A stretch of 64,000 nucleotides of DNA from Parapedobacter deserti (GTDB lineage Bacteria > Bacteroidota > Bacteroidia > Sphingobacteriales > Sphingobacteriaceae). Location: assembly GCF_042646065.1 (NCBI RefSeq), contig NZ_JBHRTA010000038.1:434001-498000 (forward strand). The letters run 5' to 3'. The position numbers and the translations under genes were made by a program. The notes beneath the pieces were generated by a model, which saw only the letters and a program-made list of their open reading frames with translations, did no database searches and was not told where the DNA came from. Positions 25,886 to 34,653 of the stretch are shown here, piece by piece (within the stretch, counting starts at the first letter, position 1; each line of letters begins with the position of its first letter).

Positions 25886-27052
25886 ATGAATAAACGGTCG
25901 ATCAAGCAATCGTTTACCGTTACCTTCGAATACGATGTACACTTCACAGCGGACCTTTTTGCTGCGGAAAACCCGTTGCTGGCACAGTTTTTTGCAAACA
26001 AAACAGCTGCCGCGACCCCGAAGTTGCTGGTTGTGATGGATGGGGGCGTCGTGGAATACCACCGCAGCCTACCGGAAAAGATAAGGGCCTATGTCAGTGA
26101 AACAGGATGTGTCGAGTTAGTTGATGAGGTGATGGTGATTCCGGGTGGTGAAACCGCAAAGAACAACGTCCATGTGACAGACAGTATTATTGATGCGGTA
26201 GACCGGCATGGCATCGATCGTCATTCCTACATCATGGCTATCGGAGGCGGAGCAGTGCTGGATGCTGTGGGCTACGCCGCTGCGGTGGCGCACCGCGGTA
26301 TTCGCCATATCCGGATACCGACAACCGTGCTGTCACAGAACGATTCAGGAATGGGTGTAAAAAACGGGATCAACTTCCGAGGCAAGAAGAACTTCATCGG
26401 CACATTCAGCCCGCCGGTTGCGGTATTCAATGACAGCAGCTTCTTGCGTACGCTGCCGCATCGCCAATGGCTGGCAGGAATATCCGAGGCCATCAAGGTA
26501 GCGTTGATCAAAGACGCCGATTTTTTCGAATGGATTTCGCGGCACGCTGAGCTACTGCATAACCGCGATGCGAAAGCGATGGAGCACCTGATTTACCGGT
26601 GTGCCGAGCTGCATTTGCAGCATATCGCGGGGTCAGACCCTTTTGAGTTTGGATCGTCCAGGCCCTTGGATTTCGGCCATTGGAGTGCGCATAAACTGGA
26701 GCAGCTTTCAGGCTTTGAAGTTCTGCATGGCGAAGCCGTGGCTATCGGCATCGCCTTGGATAGCACGTATTCGTCACTGGCAGGTTACCTGCCTTATTCG
26801 GACAGCCAGCGCATTGTCGACGTATTGCAGGCACTTGGTCTGCCTATTTTCCATTCACTTTTGGAAATCGGCGATATCGGGCATCCGTTGCTAACCGGTT
26901 TGGAAGAATTCCGGGAGCACCTGGGCGGCCGCCTCACGATCATGCTGCTCCAAGCTATCGGCAATGGAATGGAGGTACACGAGTTGGACAGTGCCCTCGT
27001 GTTGCAGGCTGCCACAGCCCTGCAGCAACGGGTAGCAGCGATACACGGTTGA
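25886..27052 (+). CDS. eboD: 3-dehydroquinate synthase-like sugar-phosphate cyclase EboD
   Basis: Member of the sugar-phosphate cyclase superfamily, 388 residues, NAD- and metal-dependent. Visible motifs: GGETAKN (88-94), the NAD-binding AIGGGAVLDAVGYAA near 118-133, GVKNGINFRGKKNFIGTF near 157-174, SEAIKVALIKD with Glu201, and two His motifs (DFGHWSAHKLE, EVLHGEAVAIG) completing the metal site. The catalytic residues look intact, so cyclisation of a sugar phosphate is plausible. Divergence and context argue against the housekeeping AroB role; the product could be dehydroquinate-like, valiolone-like or another cyclitol. The ATG at 25886 is preferred to a TTG at 25868. Confidence 0.88.
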   Translation: MNKRSIKQSFTVTFEYDVHFTADLFAAENPLLAQFFANKTAAATPKLLVVMDGGVVEYHRSLPEKIRAYVSETGCVELVDEVMVIPGGETAKNNVHVTDSIIDAVDRHGIDRHSYIMAIGGGAVLDAVGYAAAVAHRGIRHIRIPTTVLSQNDSGMGVKNGINFRGKKNFIGTFSPPVAVFNDSSFLRTLPHRQWLAGISEAIKVALIKDADFFEWISRHAELLHNRDAKAMEHLIYRCAELHLQHIAGSDPFEFGSSRPLDFGHWSAHKLEQLSGFEVLHGEAVAIGIALDSTYSSLAGYLPYSDSQRIVDVLQALGLPIFHSLLEIGDIGHPLLTGLEEFREHLGGRLTIMLLQAIGNGMEVHELDSALVLQAATALQQRVAAIHG

Positions 27053-27053
27053 T

Positions 27054-28295
27054 ATGGTTACGGCATACGGACACCTCACCTATTGCACCAACATCCATGG
27101 CGGTGAAACGTGGGAAGACCACTTTGCGCTGCTGAAAACCCATTTCCCGAGGGTGAAAGAAGCGGTGTCACCGCACCGACCAATGGGAATCGGGCTACGC
27201 CTATCGGATTTAGCAAGCCAAGCCCTGACAGCCGATGCCAAGCTGGCTGAATTCAACGGATGGCTGGCCGATACGGGAAGCTATGTGTTTACGATGAACG
27301 GATTTCCCTTCGGGGCTTTTCATGACCATGTCGTCAAGGCACACGTGCATGCACCCGATTGGACAACCATTGAACGGCTTCAATACACGAAGCGGATGTT
27401 TGATATCCTTGCGCGGCTGATTCCCGGCGGCATGGATGGCGGCATATCGACGTCGCCGCTGGCCTACAGGCATTGGTACAGCGATACGCCACAGCAGTGG
27501 AAGGAGATGCGCAGGCATGCCACGATGCAGGTGGTGGATGTGACCGGGCAGCTTGTCCGGATTCATCGCGAGCAGGGGAAAACCCTGCACCTGGATATAG
27601 AACCCGAACCCGATGGGGTGCTGGAAACAGGAGACGAGTTTATTGCCTGGTATGAGAAGGAGTTGGTGCCAGCGGGAATAGCAGTATTATCGAAGCAGTT
27701 TGGGATGACAGCTACCGAAGCGGAGCAAGCGCTCAAAACGCATGTCCGGCTTTGCTATGACGTGTGCCATTTTGCCCTGGGCTATGAAGACCATGCCGCC
27801 GTAATGAATACATTATCCCGGCATGGTATACAAATCGGGAAATTCCAGATCAGTGCCGCCATTAAGGCGGCCATGCCGGCTGATGCGGAAGCTCGAAAAG
27901 CCATCGGCAGGGCGTTCATGGCGTTTGATGAACCCACTTATTTGCACCAGGTTATTGCAAGACAGCGGGATGGGGGAATTGTCCGTTTTAAAGATTTGCC
28001 CCATGCGGAACCTGCCCTTTTTGATGAGCGGACGGCGGAATGGCGCTCGCATTTCCACGTGCCCATCTTTTTGGAAGATTTGGGGGAGCTAAAATCGACC
28101 CAGTCGGATATCATGCAGGTGCTAACCATGCACAAGGCCGGGCGGTTGACCAATCATCTTGAAGTGGAAACCTACACTTGGGCGGTGCTTCCGGAACAGC
28201 TGCAGCTCCCCATCGCTGATTCCATTTCGCGGGAATTGAAATGGGTGATAGCGCAATGTGCAGACAAACGTGATTGCAGAAAAAAGTTGATATGA
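27054..28295 (+). CDS. eboE: EboE, metabolite traffic protein (TIM-barrel, xylose isomerase-like)
   Basis: A 413-residue protein starting one base after the eboD stop. The opening YCTNIHGGETW and the motifs HLDIEPEPDGVLE and CYDVCHFALGYE look like metal-binding edges of a sugar isomerase/epimerase TIM barrel. It is the family annotated as metabolite traffic protein EboE. No signal peptide or membrane segment is visible, so the word traffic comes from genetics of ebo clusters, not from this sequence. An isomerase or epimerase acting on the EboD product is an attractive alternative. Its TGA overlaps the eboF ATG, so the two are translationally coupled. Confidence 0.88.
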   Translation: MVTAYGHLTYCTNIHGGETWEDHFALLKTHFPRVKEAVSPHRPMGIGLRLSDLASQALTADAKLAEFNGWLADTGSYVFTMNGFPFGAFHDHVVKAHVHAPDWTTIERLQYTKRMFDILARLIPGGMDGGISTSPLAYRHWYSDTPQQWKEMRRHATMQVVDVTGQLVRIHREQGKTLHLDIEPEPDGVLETGDEFIAWYEKELVPAGIAVLSKQFGMTATEAEQALKTHVRLCYDVCHFALGYEDHAAVMNTLSRHGIQIGKFQISAAIKAAMPADAEARKAIGRAFMAFDEPTYLHQVIARQRDGGIVRFKDLPHAEPALFDERTAEWRSHFHVPIFLEDLGELKSTQSDIMQVLTMHKAGRLTNHLEVETYTWAVLPEQLQLPIADSISRELKWVIAQCADKRDCRKKLI

Positions 28296-29641
28296 GGAAA
28301 ACGGTAGTGATTGATGTGGTAGGATTGTCGTCCGCTTTGATCGGCGAGGACACCCCATTTTTGACGAAATATCTGGAAAATAGCCGCCTAAGTAGGATAA
28401 AGCCCCACCTGCCCGCAGTAACGACCTCCATGCAGTCTACATACCTAACCGGCACATGGCCGTCGCAACATGGCATTGTCGGAAACGGCTGGTATGATCG
28501 TACGGATTGCGAAGTGAAGTTCTGGAAACAATCGAATAAGCTGGTGCAAGGGGAGTCCGTGTGGGAAACAGCCAAGCGCATCAATCCGGCGTTTACCTGT
28601 GCCCAGTTATTTTGGTGGTACAATATGTACTGCGGGGCCGACTATTCCGTTACCCCGCGGCCCAATTATTTGGCGGACGGCAGGAAAATGCCCGACTGCT
28701 ATTCACACCCCGCAGGGCTGCGCGATGAGTTGCAGCAACGATTTGGCCAATTTCCGTTGTTCAGTTTCTGGGGTCCGGGCGCCAACATTAAGTCGTCTGA
28801 ATGGATTGCGAACGCCGCTATGTATGTAGAGGAAAAGCACAGCCCTGCCCTCAACCTGGTTTACCTGCCTCATTTGGACTACTGCCAGCAAAAATTCGGG
28901 CCCCAAGGCCCTATTGAAAAGGAGTTGCGCGAGATCGATGCGCTGCTCAAGAAGCTGGTCGGCTTTTTTGAAGAGCGAGGTGCCAATGTCATTCTGCTTT
29001 CAGAGTACGGTATTGTACCTGTATCCCGACCCGTTCACATCAACCGTATATTACGCAATGCCGGGTTACTCGGCATCCGCACCGAGCGCGGACTGGAATT
29101 GCTGGATGCCGGCGCTTCGCAGGCATTTGCCGTATCTGACCATCAGGTTGCTCATATCTACACAAAAAGCGACTCCATAAAAGCGCAGGTGATAAAATTG
29201 CTCACGGCGGAGGAAGGAATTGATCTGCTGTTGGATGAGGAGGGGAAGGAGCGGCACCACCTCGACCACGAGCGGGCTGGGGACATTGTGGCTGTAGCCA
29301 AGCCGGATAGCTGGTTTACCTATTACTTCTGGTTGGATGACCGTGTAGCGCCCGATTACGCCCGGATGGTTGATATCCATAAAAAGCCGGGGTATGATCC
29401 TGTGGAAATGTTCATGACGTCTAAACTACGGGCAGGCTATAAGCTGTTGCGGAAGAAGCTGGGGTTCCGGTATGTACTGGATGTGATCCCGCTGGATGCT
29501 ACCTTGGTCAAGGGTTCGCACGGTGCTATTCAAATACCGGAAAAGTATTACCCGGTTCTTGTTGCCCGAGATATGGCGATACCGGAGGAGTTGGAGGCGA
29601 TCGCCGTCAGGGACATCATCCTGCAAAGTCTCCTGTCCTGA
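28292..29641 (+). CDS. eboF: EboF, nucleotide pyrophosphatase/phosphodiesterase-like protein
   Basis: Alkaline phosphatase superfamily protein of 449 residues, last gene of the ebo cluster. The metal Asp8 (VVIDVVGL), the nucleophile region PAVTTSMQSTYLTGTWPSQHGI with Thr44 or Thr45, and the second metal region LPHLDYCQQKFGP are recognisable, and GSHGAI near the C-terminus supplies the last His. However, the position that reads SDHG in well-studied family members reads SEYG here (Glu238-Tyr239), changing two metal ligands. There is no signal peptide, unlike many secreted relatives. The start is the ATG at 28292 overlapping the eboE stop; a TTG at 28274 is less likely. The substrate is unknown. 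Confidence 0.86.
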   Translation: MRKTVVIDVVGLSSALIGEDTPFLTKYLENSRLSRIKPHLPAVTTSMQSTYLTGTWPSQHGIVGNGWYDRTDCEVKFWKQSNKLVQGESVWETAKRINPAFTCAQLFWWYNMYCGADYSVTPRPNYLADGRKMPDCYSHPAGLRDELQQRFGQFPLFSFWGPGANIKSSEWIANAAMYVEEKHSPALNLVYLPHLDYCQQKFGPQGPIEKELREIDALLKKLVGFFEERGANVILLSEYGIVPVSRPVHINRILRNAGLLGIRTERGLELLDAGASQAFAVSDHQVAHIYTKSDSIKAQVIKLLTAEEGIDLLLDEEGKERHHLDHERAGDIVAVAKPDSWFTYYFWLDDRVAPDYARMVDIHKKPGYDPVEMFMTSKLRAGYKLLRKKLGFRYVLDVIPLDATLVKGSHGAIQIPEKYYPVLVARDMAIPEELEAIAVRDIILQSLLS

Positions 29642-29691
29642 AGGTAGCCGCGGAACCTAACGGTGCAGGATGGGTATCCGTGGAAATGAGC

Positions 29692-29699
29692 TAATTTTG
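29692..29699 (+). promoter_or_regulatory. Candidate -7 promoter box of the second GH78 gene
   Basis: TAATTTTG matches TAnnTTTG exactly and lies between an upstream in-frame ATG (29670) and the signal-peptide ATG (29724), supporting the latter as the real start. No clear -33 box is visible. Confidence 0.4.
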
Positions 29700-29723
29700 T
29701 TCTTAACCAATGAACGAATCGCT

Positions 29724-32531
29724 ATGAAAAAATCCTATGTACTGTCATCGTTGCTTCTTGGTGTCCTTACGGTTGGCATAGTAAGTGAAGCACTCGCTAA
29801 ACGGTCGTCCGTACGCCCTGCTCAGTTGCGCGTAGAATACCTGGAGAACCCGCAAGGGCTGGACGTATTAACGCCGCGATTCGGATGGGTGCTGGAAGCA
29901 ACCGACCAAGCGGCATTCGGGCAGCGGCAGACGGGCTACCGGATTTTGGTGGCGTCCACAAAAAAGCAGCTATCCAAGGAGCAGGGAGATGTGTGGGATA
30001 GCGGGTGGGTCGATTCGGACGAAAGCCAGCATATTCGCTATGAGGGACGTCAGCTCCTGTCCGACCGAACGTATTATTGGAAGATACAGGCGAAAGATGA
30101 GCACGGTATGGTGTCGGTATGGAGCAAAACCGCATGGTGGTCCACCGGCCTGTTCAACCAACGTGAATGGCAAGCCAAATGGATCGGTGGCGATGAGCTA
30201 TACGACCGAGCGGCACCGGACAACAACATCAATGACCCTTGGTTGCGGAAAACCGTACAACTGTCTAAAAAACCGGGCAAAGCCATGCTGTTTATCGCCT
30301 CTATAGGCTACCATGAGCTATACGTAAACGGTGAGCGCATCGGGAATGACGTACTGGCGCCAGCGGTCACCGACCACACGAAGCGGGCACGGTATGCAGC
30401 ATATGACATTGCAGGCAAACTTCGGAAAGGAGATAATGTGATTGGTATCTGGCTGGGTACCTCCTGGTCGATCTTCCCGCCGTATATCCTCCATGAAGAC
30501 CGCCCACTGACACCGATCGTGGCGGCGCAGGCAGCCATCTACGGCGAGCGGTTTCCCGCTGACGGGGACGAACCCATGACGATGGTGGTCACCGATGCCT
30601 CATGGAAGACCCGTCCGAGCCCCAACCGGTTACTGGGAAAATGGGATTTCCGCAACATGGGAGGAGAACTGTGGGATGCCCGCAAGGAAGACCCGGAATG
30701 GAGCACCCCGGCCTGTGACGAGTCGGATTGGAAAGCGGCTACCGAGTACCCCGTTAAGCTGAAGATGTCTGCACAGGCGGTAGCTGGCAATCGCCTGTTT
30801 GAAGCGATCCGCCCCGTGAGCATCGAAGCACGGCCCGATGGATCTTACCGTGTGGATATGGGAGTCAATTTTGCGGGTTGGACTGAAATCGACGTAAAAG
30901 GACGAAAAGGAGATACCATCCGTTTCTTTTATTCCGAGCGGGAGCAAGACGACATGACCTTCAACCTGCACAGTGCCTATGTCATCGGCAGCAGCGGGGA
31001 AGGAACTTTCCGCAACCGGTTCAACTATAGTTCGGGTAGGTGGGTGACCATCCGGGGGCTGAAGGAGGCACCAACGGCCGGTGATATCCGAGGTTGGATG
31101 GTGCGGACAAATTATGCCGGGGCCGCCCGGTTCGAATGCTCCGATACGTTGCAGAACTGGATCTATGACCGGGTGCGGTGGACATTTGAAAATCTTTCCC
31201 TTGGAGGGTATATCGTGGATTGTCCGCAACGGGAACGCATGGGCTACGGAGGCGATGCGCATGCGACGAGTGAAACGGGGATGTTCAACTACCACTTGGG
31301 TGCATTTTATACCAAATGGATGCAAGATTGGCGGGATGTGCAGGGCACCGAACCCATGGTGGGCGATATGCTGGACGCCAACCATGCACGGAAGGCAATG
31401 ACCAGCGGCAGGATATTCAATAACGGCGTACTGCCCCACACCGCGCCTACCTATTGGGGCGGGGGCGGACCGGCTTGGGGCGGTATCGTGGTGACACTGC
31501 CCTGGTTCATGTACCAGCACTATGGCGACAAGCTTGTACTGGAAGAGAATTTCGAGCTCATCAAGGGATGGCTTTCCTTCCTGCAATCACATACAAAGAG
31601 CGATCTTTTGCAGCGATTTGGCGGTCAGTGGGATTTTTTGGGTGACTGGCTCTGGCCCAATGCGGCAGCAGAGGGCATGAATAACGACAAAGTCGAAACG
31701 CTTTGCTTGAACAATGCCTATTATGTATTCAACCTGCGCACCGCGGCGAATATTGCCCGCGTATTGGGAAAAGGTGATGAAGCGGATACATGGGAAAAGC
31801 AAGCGAATGCATCGGCAAACGCCATTCATTCAACATTTTTCAATGCGTCGGATTACAGCTATGCCGACGGTTCAATGTCCATTCTAGCCGCTGCGCTATT
31901 GGCAGAGATTCCGCCAGTGGCATTGCGTGAACGTGTGATGCGTAGGCTGGAGCAGGAAATCCTTGACGTACGGCAGGGCCACATCCATGCCGGAATCACG
32001 GGCGGGGCGTTGCTGTTCAAGCTGCTTCGTGAAGAGGGCCGGAACGATTTGATATATAGCATGGTATCGAAGACCACTTATCCGAGCTGGGGATATATGA
32101 AAGCAAACGGGGCAACCACCATCTGGGAGATGTGGGAGAAAGACCTTCCGGGGCATTCCTTGCTGCATAGCTCGTACCTCTATCCGGGTGCATGGTATAT
32201 TGATGGGGTAGCGGGAATCAGGCGGGATCCCAGACACCCCGGATTCCGGCGGTTTATCATCCGTCCGCCAGCGGCAGGCGCAACGGATATCCAGTGGGCG
32301 AGCGGAACGTATGATTCGCCCGTGGGCATGATTATATGTAACTGGTCAAGGGAAAAAGATCAAATGCAATTGGAAATTACCGTTCCGCCGAACAGCGTAG
32401 CAACCCTGCAGTTGCGACCGGACGACGCCGTAGACGTATCCGGTTATACCACGATTGCAGAACAGGGGGAAGACAACGGTTTTCTGCAGTATGAGCTAAA
32501 GCCGGGGAAATACAGGTTGCTTAAGCCTTAA
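29724..32531 (+). CDS. Secreted alpha-L-rhamnosidase, GH78 (canonical, second copy)
   Basis: A 935-residue GH78 enzyme with signal peptide (KKSYVLSSLLLGVLTVGIVSE), fibronectin-like start (LRVEYLENPQGLDVLTPRFGW), a carbohydrate-binding-like beta domain, the catalytic barrel with DCPQRERMGYGGDAHA (Asp499, Glu504, Asp511) and the general-acid motif GATTIWEMWE (Glu802), then a C-terminal beta domain. All expected acidic residues are present. It differs from the GH78 at 18544 in having the shorter DCPQRER variant, suggesting another linkage or aglycone preference. It follows the ebo operon after 82 bp with its own promoter box, so I regard it as the left edge of the saccharide utilisation region, not an ebo gene. 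Confidence 0.93.
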   Translation: MKKSYVLSSLLLGVLTVGIVSEALAKRSSVRPAQLRVEYLENPQGLDVLTPRFGWVLEATDQAAFGQRQTGYRILVASTKKQLSKEQGDVWDSGWVDSDESQHIRYEGRQLLSDRTYYWKIQAKDEHGMVSVWSKTAWWSTGLFNQREWQAKWIGGDELYDRAAPDNNINDPWLRKTVQLSKKPGKAMLFIASIGYHELYVNGERIGNDVLAPAVTDHTKRARYAAYDIAGKLRKGDNVIGIWLGTSWSIFPPYILHEDRPLTPIVAAQAAIYGERFPADGDEPMTMVVTDASWKTRPSPNRLLGKWDFRNMGGELWDARKEDPEWSTPACDESDWKAATEYPVKLKMSAQAVAGNRLFEAIRPVSIEARPDGSYRVDMGVNFAGWTEIDVKGRKGDTIRFFYSEREQDDMTFNLHSAYVIGSSGEGTFRNRFNYSSGRWVTIRGLKEAPTAGDIRGWMVRTNYAGAARFECSDTLQNWIYDRVRWTFENLSLGGYIVDCPQRERMGYGGDAHATSETGMFNYHLGAFYTKWMQDWRDVQGTEPMVGDMLDANHARKAMTSGRIFNNGVLPHTAPTYWGGGGPAWGGIVVTLPWFMYQHYGDKLVLEENFELIKGWLSFLQSHTKSDLLQRFGGQWDFLGDWLWPNAAAEGMNNDKVETLCLNNAYYVFNLRTAANIARVLGKGDEADTWEKQANASANAIHSTFFNASDYSYADGSMSILAAALLAEIPPVALRERVMRRLEQEILDVRQGHIHAGITGGALLFKLLREEGRNDLIYSMVSKTTYPSWGYMKANGATTIWEMWEKDLPGHSLLHSSYLYPGAWYIDGVAGIRRDPRHPGFRRFIIRPPAAGATDIQWASGTYDSPVGMIICNWSREKDQMQLEITVPPNSVATLQLRPDDAVDVSGYTTIAEQGEDNGFLQYELKPGKYRLLKP

Positions 32532-32587
32532 TTGCGATTTGATTTTCAGGACAGCACAGGTTGCTTTTATCAAAAAAACACATTAAT

Positions 32588-32618
32588 ATTGCAATACACC
32601 AATTATTGAATTAGTTTG
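32588..32618 (+). promoter_or_regulatory. Candidate promoter of the ECF sigma factor gene
   Basis: ATTG (32588-32591), 19 bp, then TTAGTTTG (32611-32618): each box has one mismatch to the Bacteroidota TTTG/TAnnTTTG pattern but the spacing is right. It ends 14 bp before the ATG. Confidence 0.35.
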
Positions 32619-32632
32619 CCTAATTCCAGCTC

Positions 32633-33217
32633 ATGGCATTGCACAGGATACATAATGAAGCGGAAATTCTGGGTGGCGTAGCGAAAGGTGACGAAAAAGC
32701 CTTTGCTGAACTATTTTACGCTTATTATAATCAATTGGGTGAGTTTATTTTTTCCCTTACCCATGATACCGATGCTGCTGCGGAAATTGTGCAAGAGGTC
32801 TTTGCAAAAGTATGGATCAATCGCGAATCCTTTCCGTTAATAAAGAGCTTTGATGCATACCTGTTTATCCTGTGCCGCAACCATACGCTGAATTACCTCC
32901 GACGGCTTGCAGCCGAGCGAAAAAAATATGCTGCATATCTCCGGGAAGCAGACACCGTAGAAGAGGCGACGGAGATTACCGTCCGGCAGGACGCTCACGA
33001 ATTGGTGGAACGGGCCGTGCAATTGTTGCCCCCCCAGCAAAAGGAGGTCTTTATTTTGCGTCAAAAGGGACTAAAAAACCCGGAAATATCCCGACAGATG
33101 AACCTTTCCGTGGAGTCCGTGAAAAAGTACCAGCACCTAGCCATGAAATTTGTGAGCGAATTTGTGCGGGCAAAAGTGGCGGTCTCCATCGCCCTGAGTT
33201 TGCTGTTGCTTAAATAA
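32633..33217 (+). CDS. ECF-type RNA polymerase sigma-70 factor
   Basis: Extracytoplasmic-function sigma factor of 194 residues. Region 2 is visible at about 20-90 (EKAFAELFYAYYNQLGEFIF, then AAAEIVQEVFAKVWINR and LCRNHTLNYLRR), and region 4 at about 120-175 (LLPPQQKEVFILRQKGLKN, then EISRQMNLSVESVKKY). A hydrophobic C-terminal tail (VAVSIALSLLLLK) is typical of Bacteroidota members. It is followed after 64 bp by a FecR-type anti-sigma gene and then a SusC with an N-terminal signalling domain. By analogy with FecI-type and SusCD-linked systems it should direct transcription of the adjacent susCD unit once the ligand is transported. Confidence 0.93.
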   Translation: MALHRIHNEAEILGGVAKGDEKAFAELFYAYYNQLGEFIFSLTHDTDAAAEIVQEVFAKVWINRESFPLIKSFDAYLFILCRNHTLNYLRRLAAERKKYAAYLREADTVEEATEITVRQDAHELVERAVQLLPPQQKEVFILRQKGLKNPEISRQMNLSVESVKKYQHLAMKFVSEFVRAKVAVSIALSLLLLK

Positions 33218-33281
33218 AATCGTTATTCAGTATCCACTTTTTGTCAATCCGGTGTCTTTATAGCAAAGACAGATCAGTTAG

Positions 33282-34514
33282 ATGCGACAAAACCGGATGG
33301 CACCAAAACGGCTTGCAACATTAATCGAACGTGCGATGGCTGGCATACTCACTCCGCAAGAGCAGGATGAGTTGCTGGCTCAACTTGTAGATACACGTAA
33401 TAAACACGAAGCTGAAAAGCTCCTTGCAGAAGCTTGGGGCCGTTTTACACCTGGCCGGCCTGTTTTCAGCCGTGAGGAGGGCCAGAAGATGATGCAACGG
33501 ATTTTGGAGAAACACCAGGCCGTTGACGATGAACCTGTTGAAAAGGTCATTGCTTTCTCGGTTTGGCGTCGGCTTTTGCTGGCTGCCAGCATCGTGTTGA
33601 TTGCCACACTTGCCGTTTATATGGTTGTTTATAAAGCCGACGATAAATCAAACGCGCAGACGCTTTCCCTCGCCGTTGAAAGGGCCGGAATAGAACCGGG
33701 CAAAGAGCGGGCGGTTATCACGCTGGGCGATGGGCGGACCATCATACTGGACGATATCGGCCATGGTCTGCTCGCTGAAGAGCCTGGGGTACATATCAGA
33801 AAGATTGTTGGCGGGCAAGTCCAGTATGAATTATCTCCGCAGGCGGAAACGGCTCCCATTGCCGACAACACGATCACCGTTCCGAGAGGTGGACAGTACA
33901 GGTTGGTGTTGCCGGATGGCACAAAGGTCCACCTCAATGCTGAATCGATGCTCGTTTATCCAACACGTTTCGACAACACCGCACGAGAGGTGAGGCTCAC
34001 CGGTGAGGCATATTTCGAGGTGACCCAGCAATACAATGGTGAACGAGGCAGACAGGTCCCCTTTGTTGTGCACACGGCTGCCCAGAAGGTTGATGTGCTG
34101 GGCACTTCATTCAATATCCAAGCTTACAGCGGCGCAACCAGAACCGCTTTGGTGGAAGGAAGCGTGCGGGTTACCTCTGCCGGTGGCGATACTGTAGTGC
34201 TGCAACCAGGCGAGGCGGCCGTGCAGCCGGATGGCCAACCGATGATTAAAGTGGAGAAAATCAATATGGATGAAGAATTGGCCTGGCACAATGGGTATTT
34301 CATTTTTAATGACGAAGGCATTCAGGGTATTATGCAACGAATAGCCCGATGGTATGATGTAGAAGTGAGCTATCAAGGCAATATGTCCGACAAGCGGTTT
34401 GGCGGAATCTTTCAACGATCTAAGAGCGTTGCGCAGCTACTGGAGAATTTTAGGACTACCGGTTTGGTGGATTTCAAAATCGAGGAAAGGAGGATTATCG
34501 TTATGGAAAAATAG
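33282..34514 (+). CDS. FecR-family anti-sigma factor
   Basis: Inner-membrane anti-sigma factor of 410 residues. A cytoplasmic N-terminal domain (1-96) is followed by one membrane helix (about 97-117, RRLLLAASIVLIATLAVYMVV). The periplasmic FecR domain includes VPRGGQYRLVLPDGTKVHLNAES and LTGEAYFEV, and a C-terminal DUF4974-type domain ends in the segment with IMQRIARWYDVEVSY. It should hold the upstream sigma factor and be signalled by the STN domain of the next SusC. Hairpins in the 139-bp gap after it may lower or separate expression from susC. Confidence 0.93.
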   Translation: MRQNRMAPKRLATLIERAMAGILTPQEQDELLAQLVDTRNKHEAEKLLAEAWGRFTPGRPVFSREEGQKMMQRILEKHQAVDDEPVEKVIAFSVWRRLLLAASIVLIATLAVYMVVYKADDKSNAQTLSLAVERAGIEPGKERAVITLGDGRTIILDDIGHGLLAEEPGVHIRKIVGGQVQYELSPQAETAPIADNTITVPRGGQYRLVLPDGTKVHLNAESMLVYPTRFDNTAREVRLTGEAYFEVTQQYNGERGRQVPFVVHTAAQKVDVLGTSFNIQAYSGATRTALVEGSVRVTSAGGDTVVLQPGEAAVQPDGQPMIKVEKINMDEELAWHNGYFIFNDEGIQGIMQRIARWYDVEVSYQGNMSDKRFGGIFQRSKSVAQLLENFRTTGLVDFKIEERRIIVMEK

Positions 34515-34551
34515 CACATTGCTACCGCTCAGATTCCAAACGAACAAAAGA

Positions 34552-34600
34552 AACCGGATGCGGGCCAACGCATCCGGTTGATTCCGAGACCGGAATTTTG
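34552..34600 (+). terminator. Tandem hairpins between the anti-sigma and susC genes
   Basis: Hairpin 1 has a perfect 11-bp stem (AACCGGATGCG 34552-34562, CGCATCCGGTT 34569-34579) with a 6-nt loop. Hairpin 2 has a 6-bp stem (ATTCCG 34581-34586, CGGAAT 34591-34596) followed by a short T run. The pair may act as a partial terminator or attenuator that uncouples sigma/anti-sigma from susCD, or may protect the susC mRNA 5' end. Confidence 0.5.
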
Positions 34601-34653
34601 GGCAAATCTCGAATTGATAAGTGAACCAATTATTTAATTAAACCCAAATTCAA

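Noticed and set aside
25886..27052. Housekeeping shikimate-pathway aroB
   Set aside because: The cyclase motifs are present, but the gene sits in an intact ebo order, which points to EboD.
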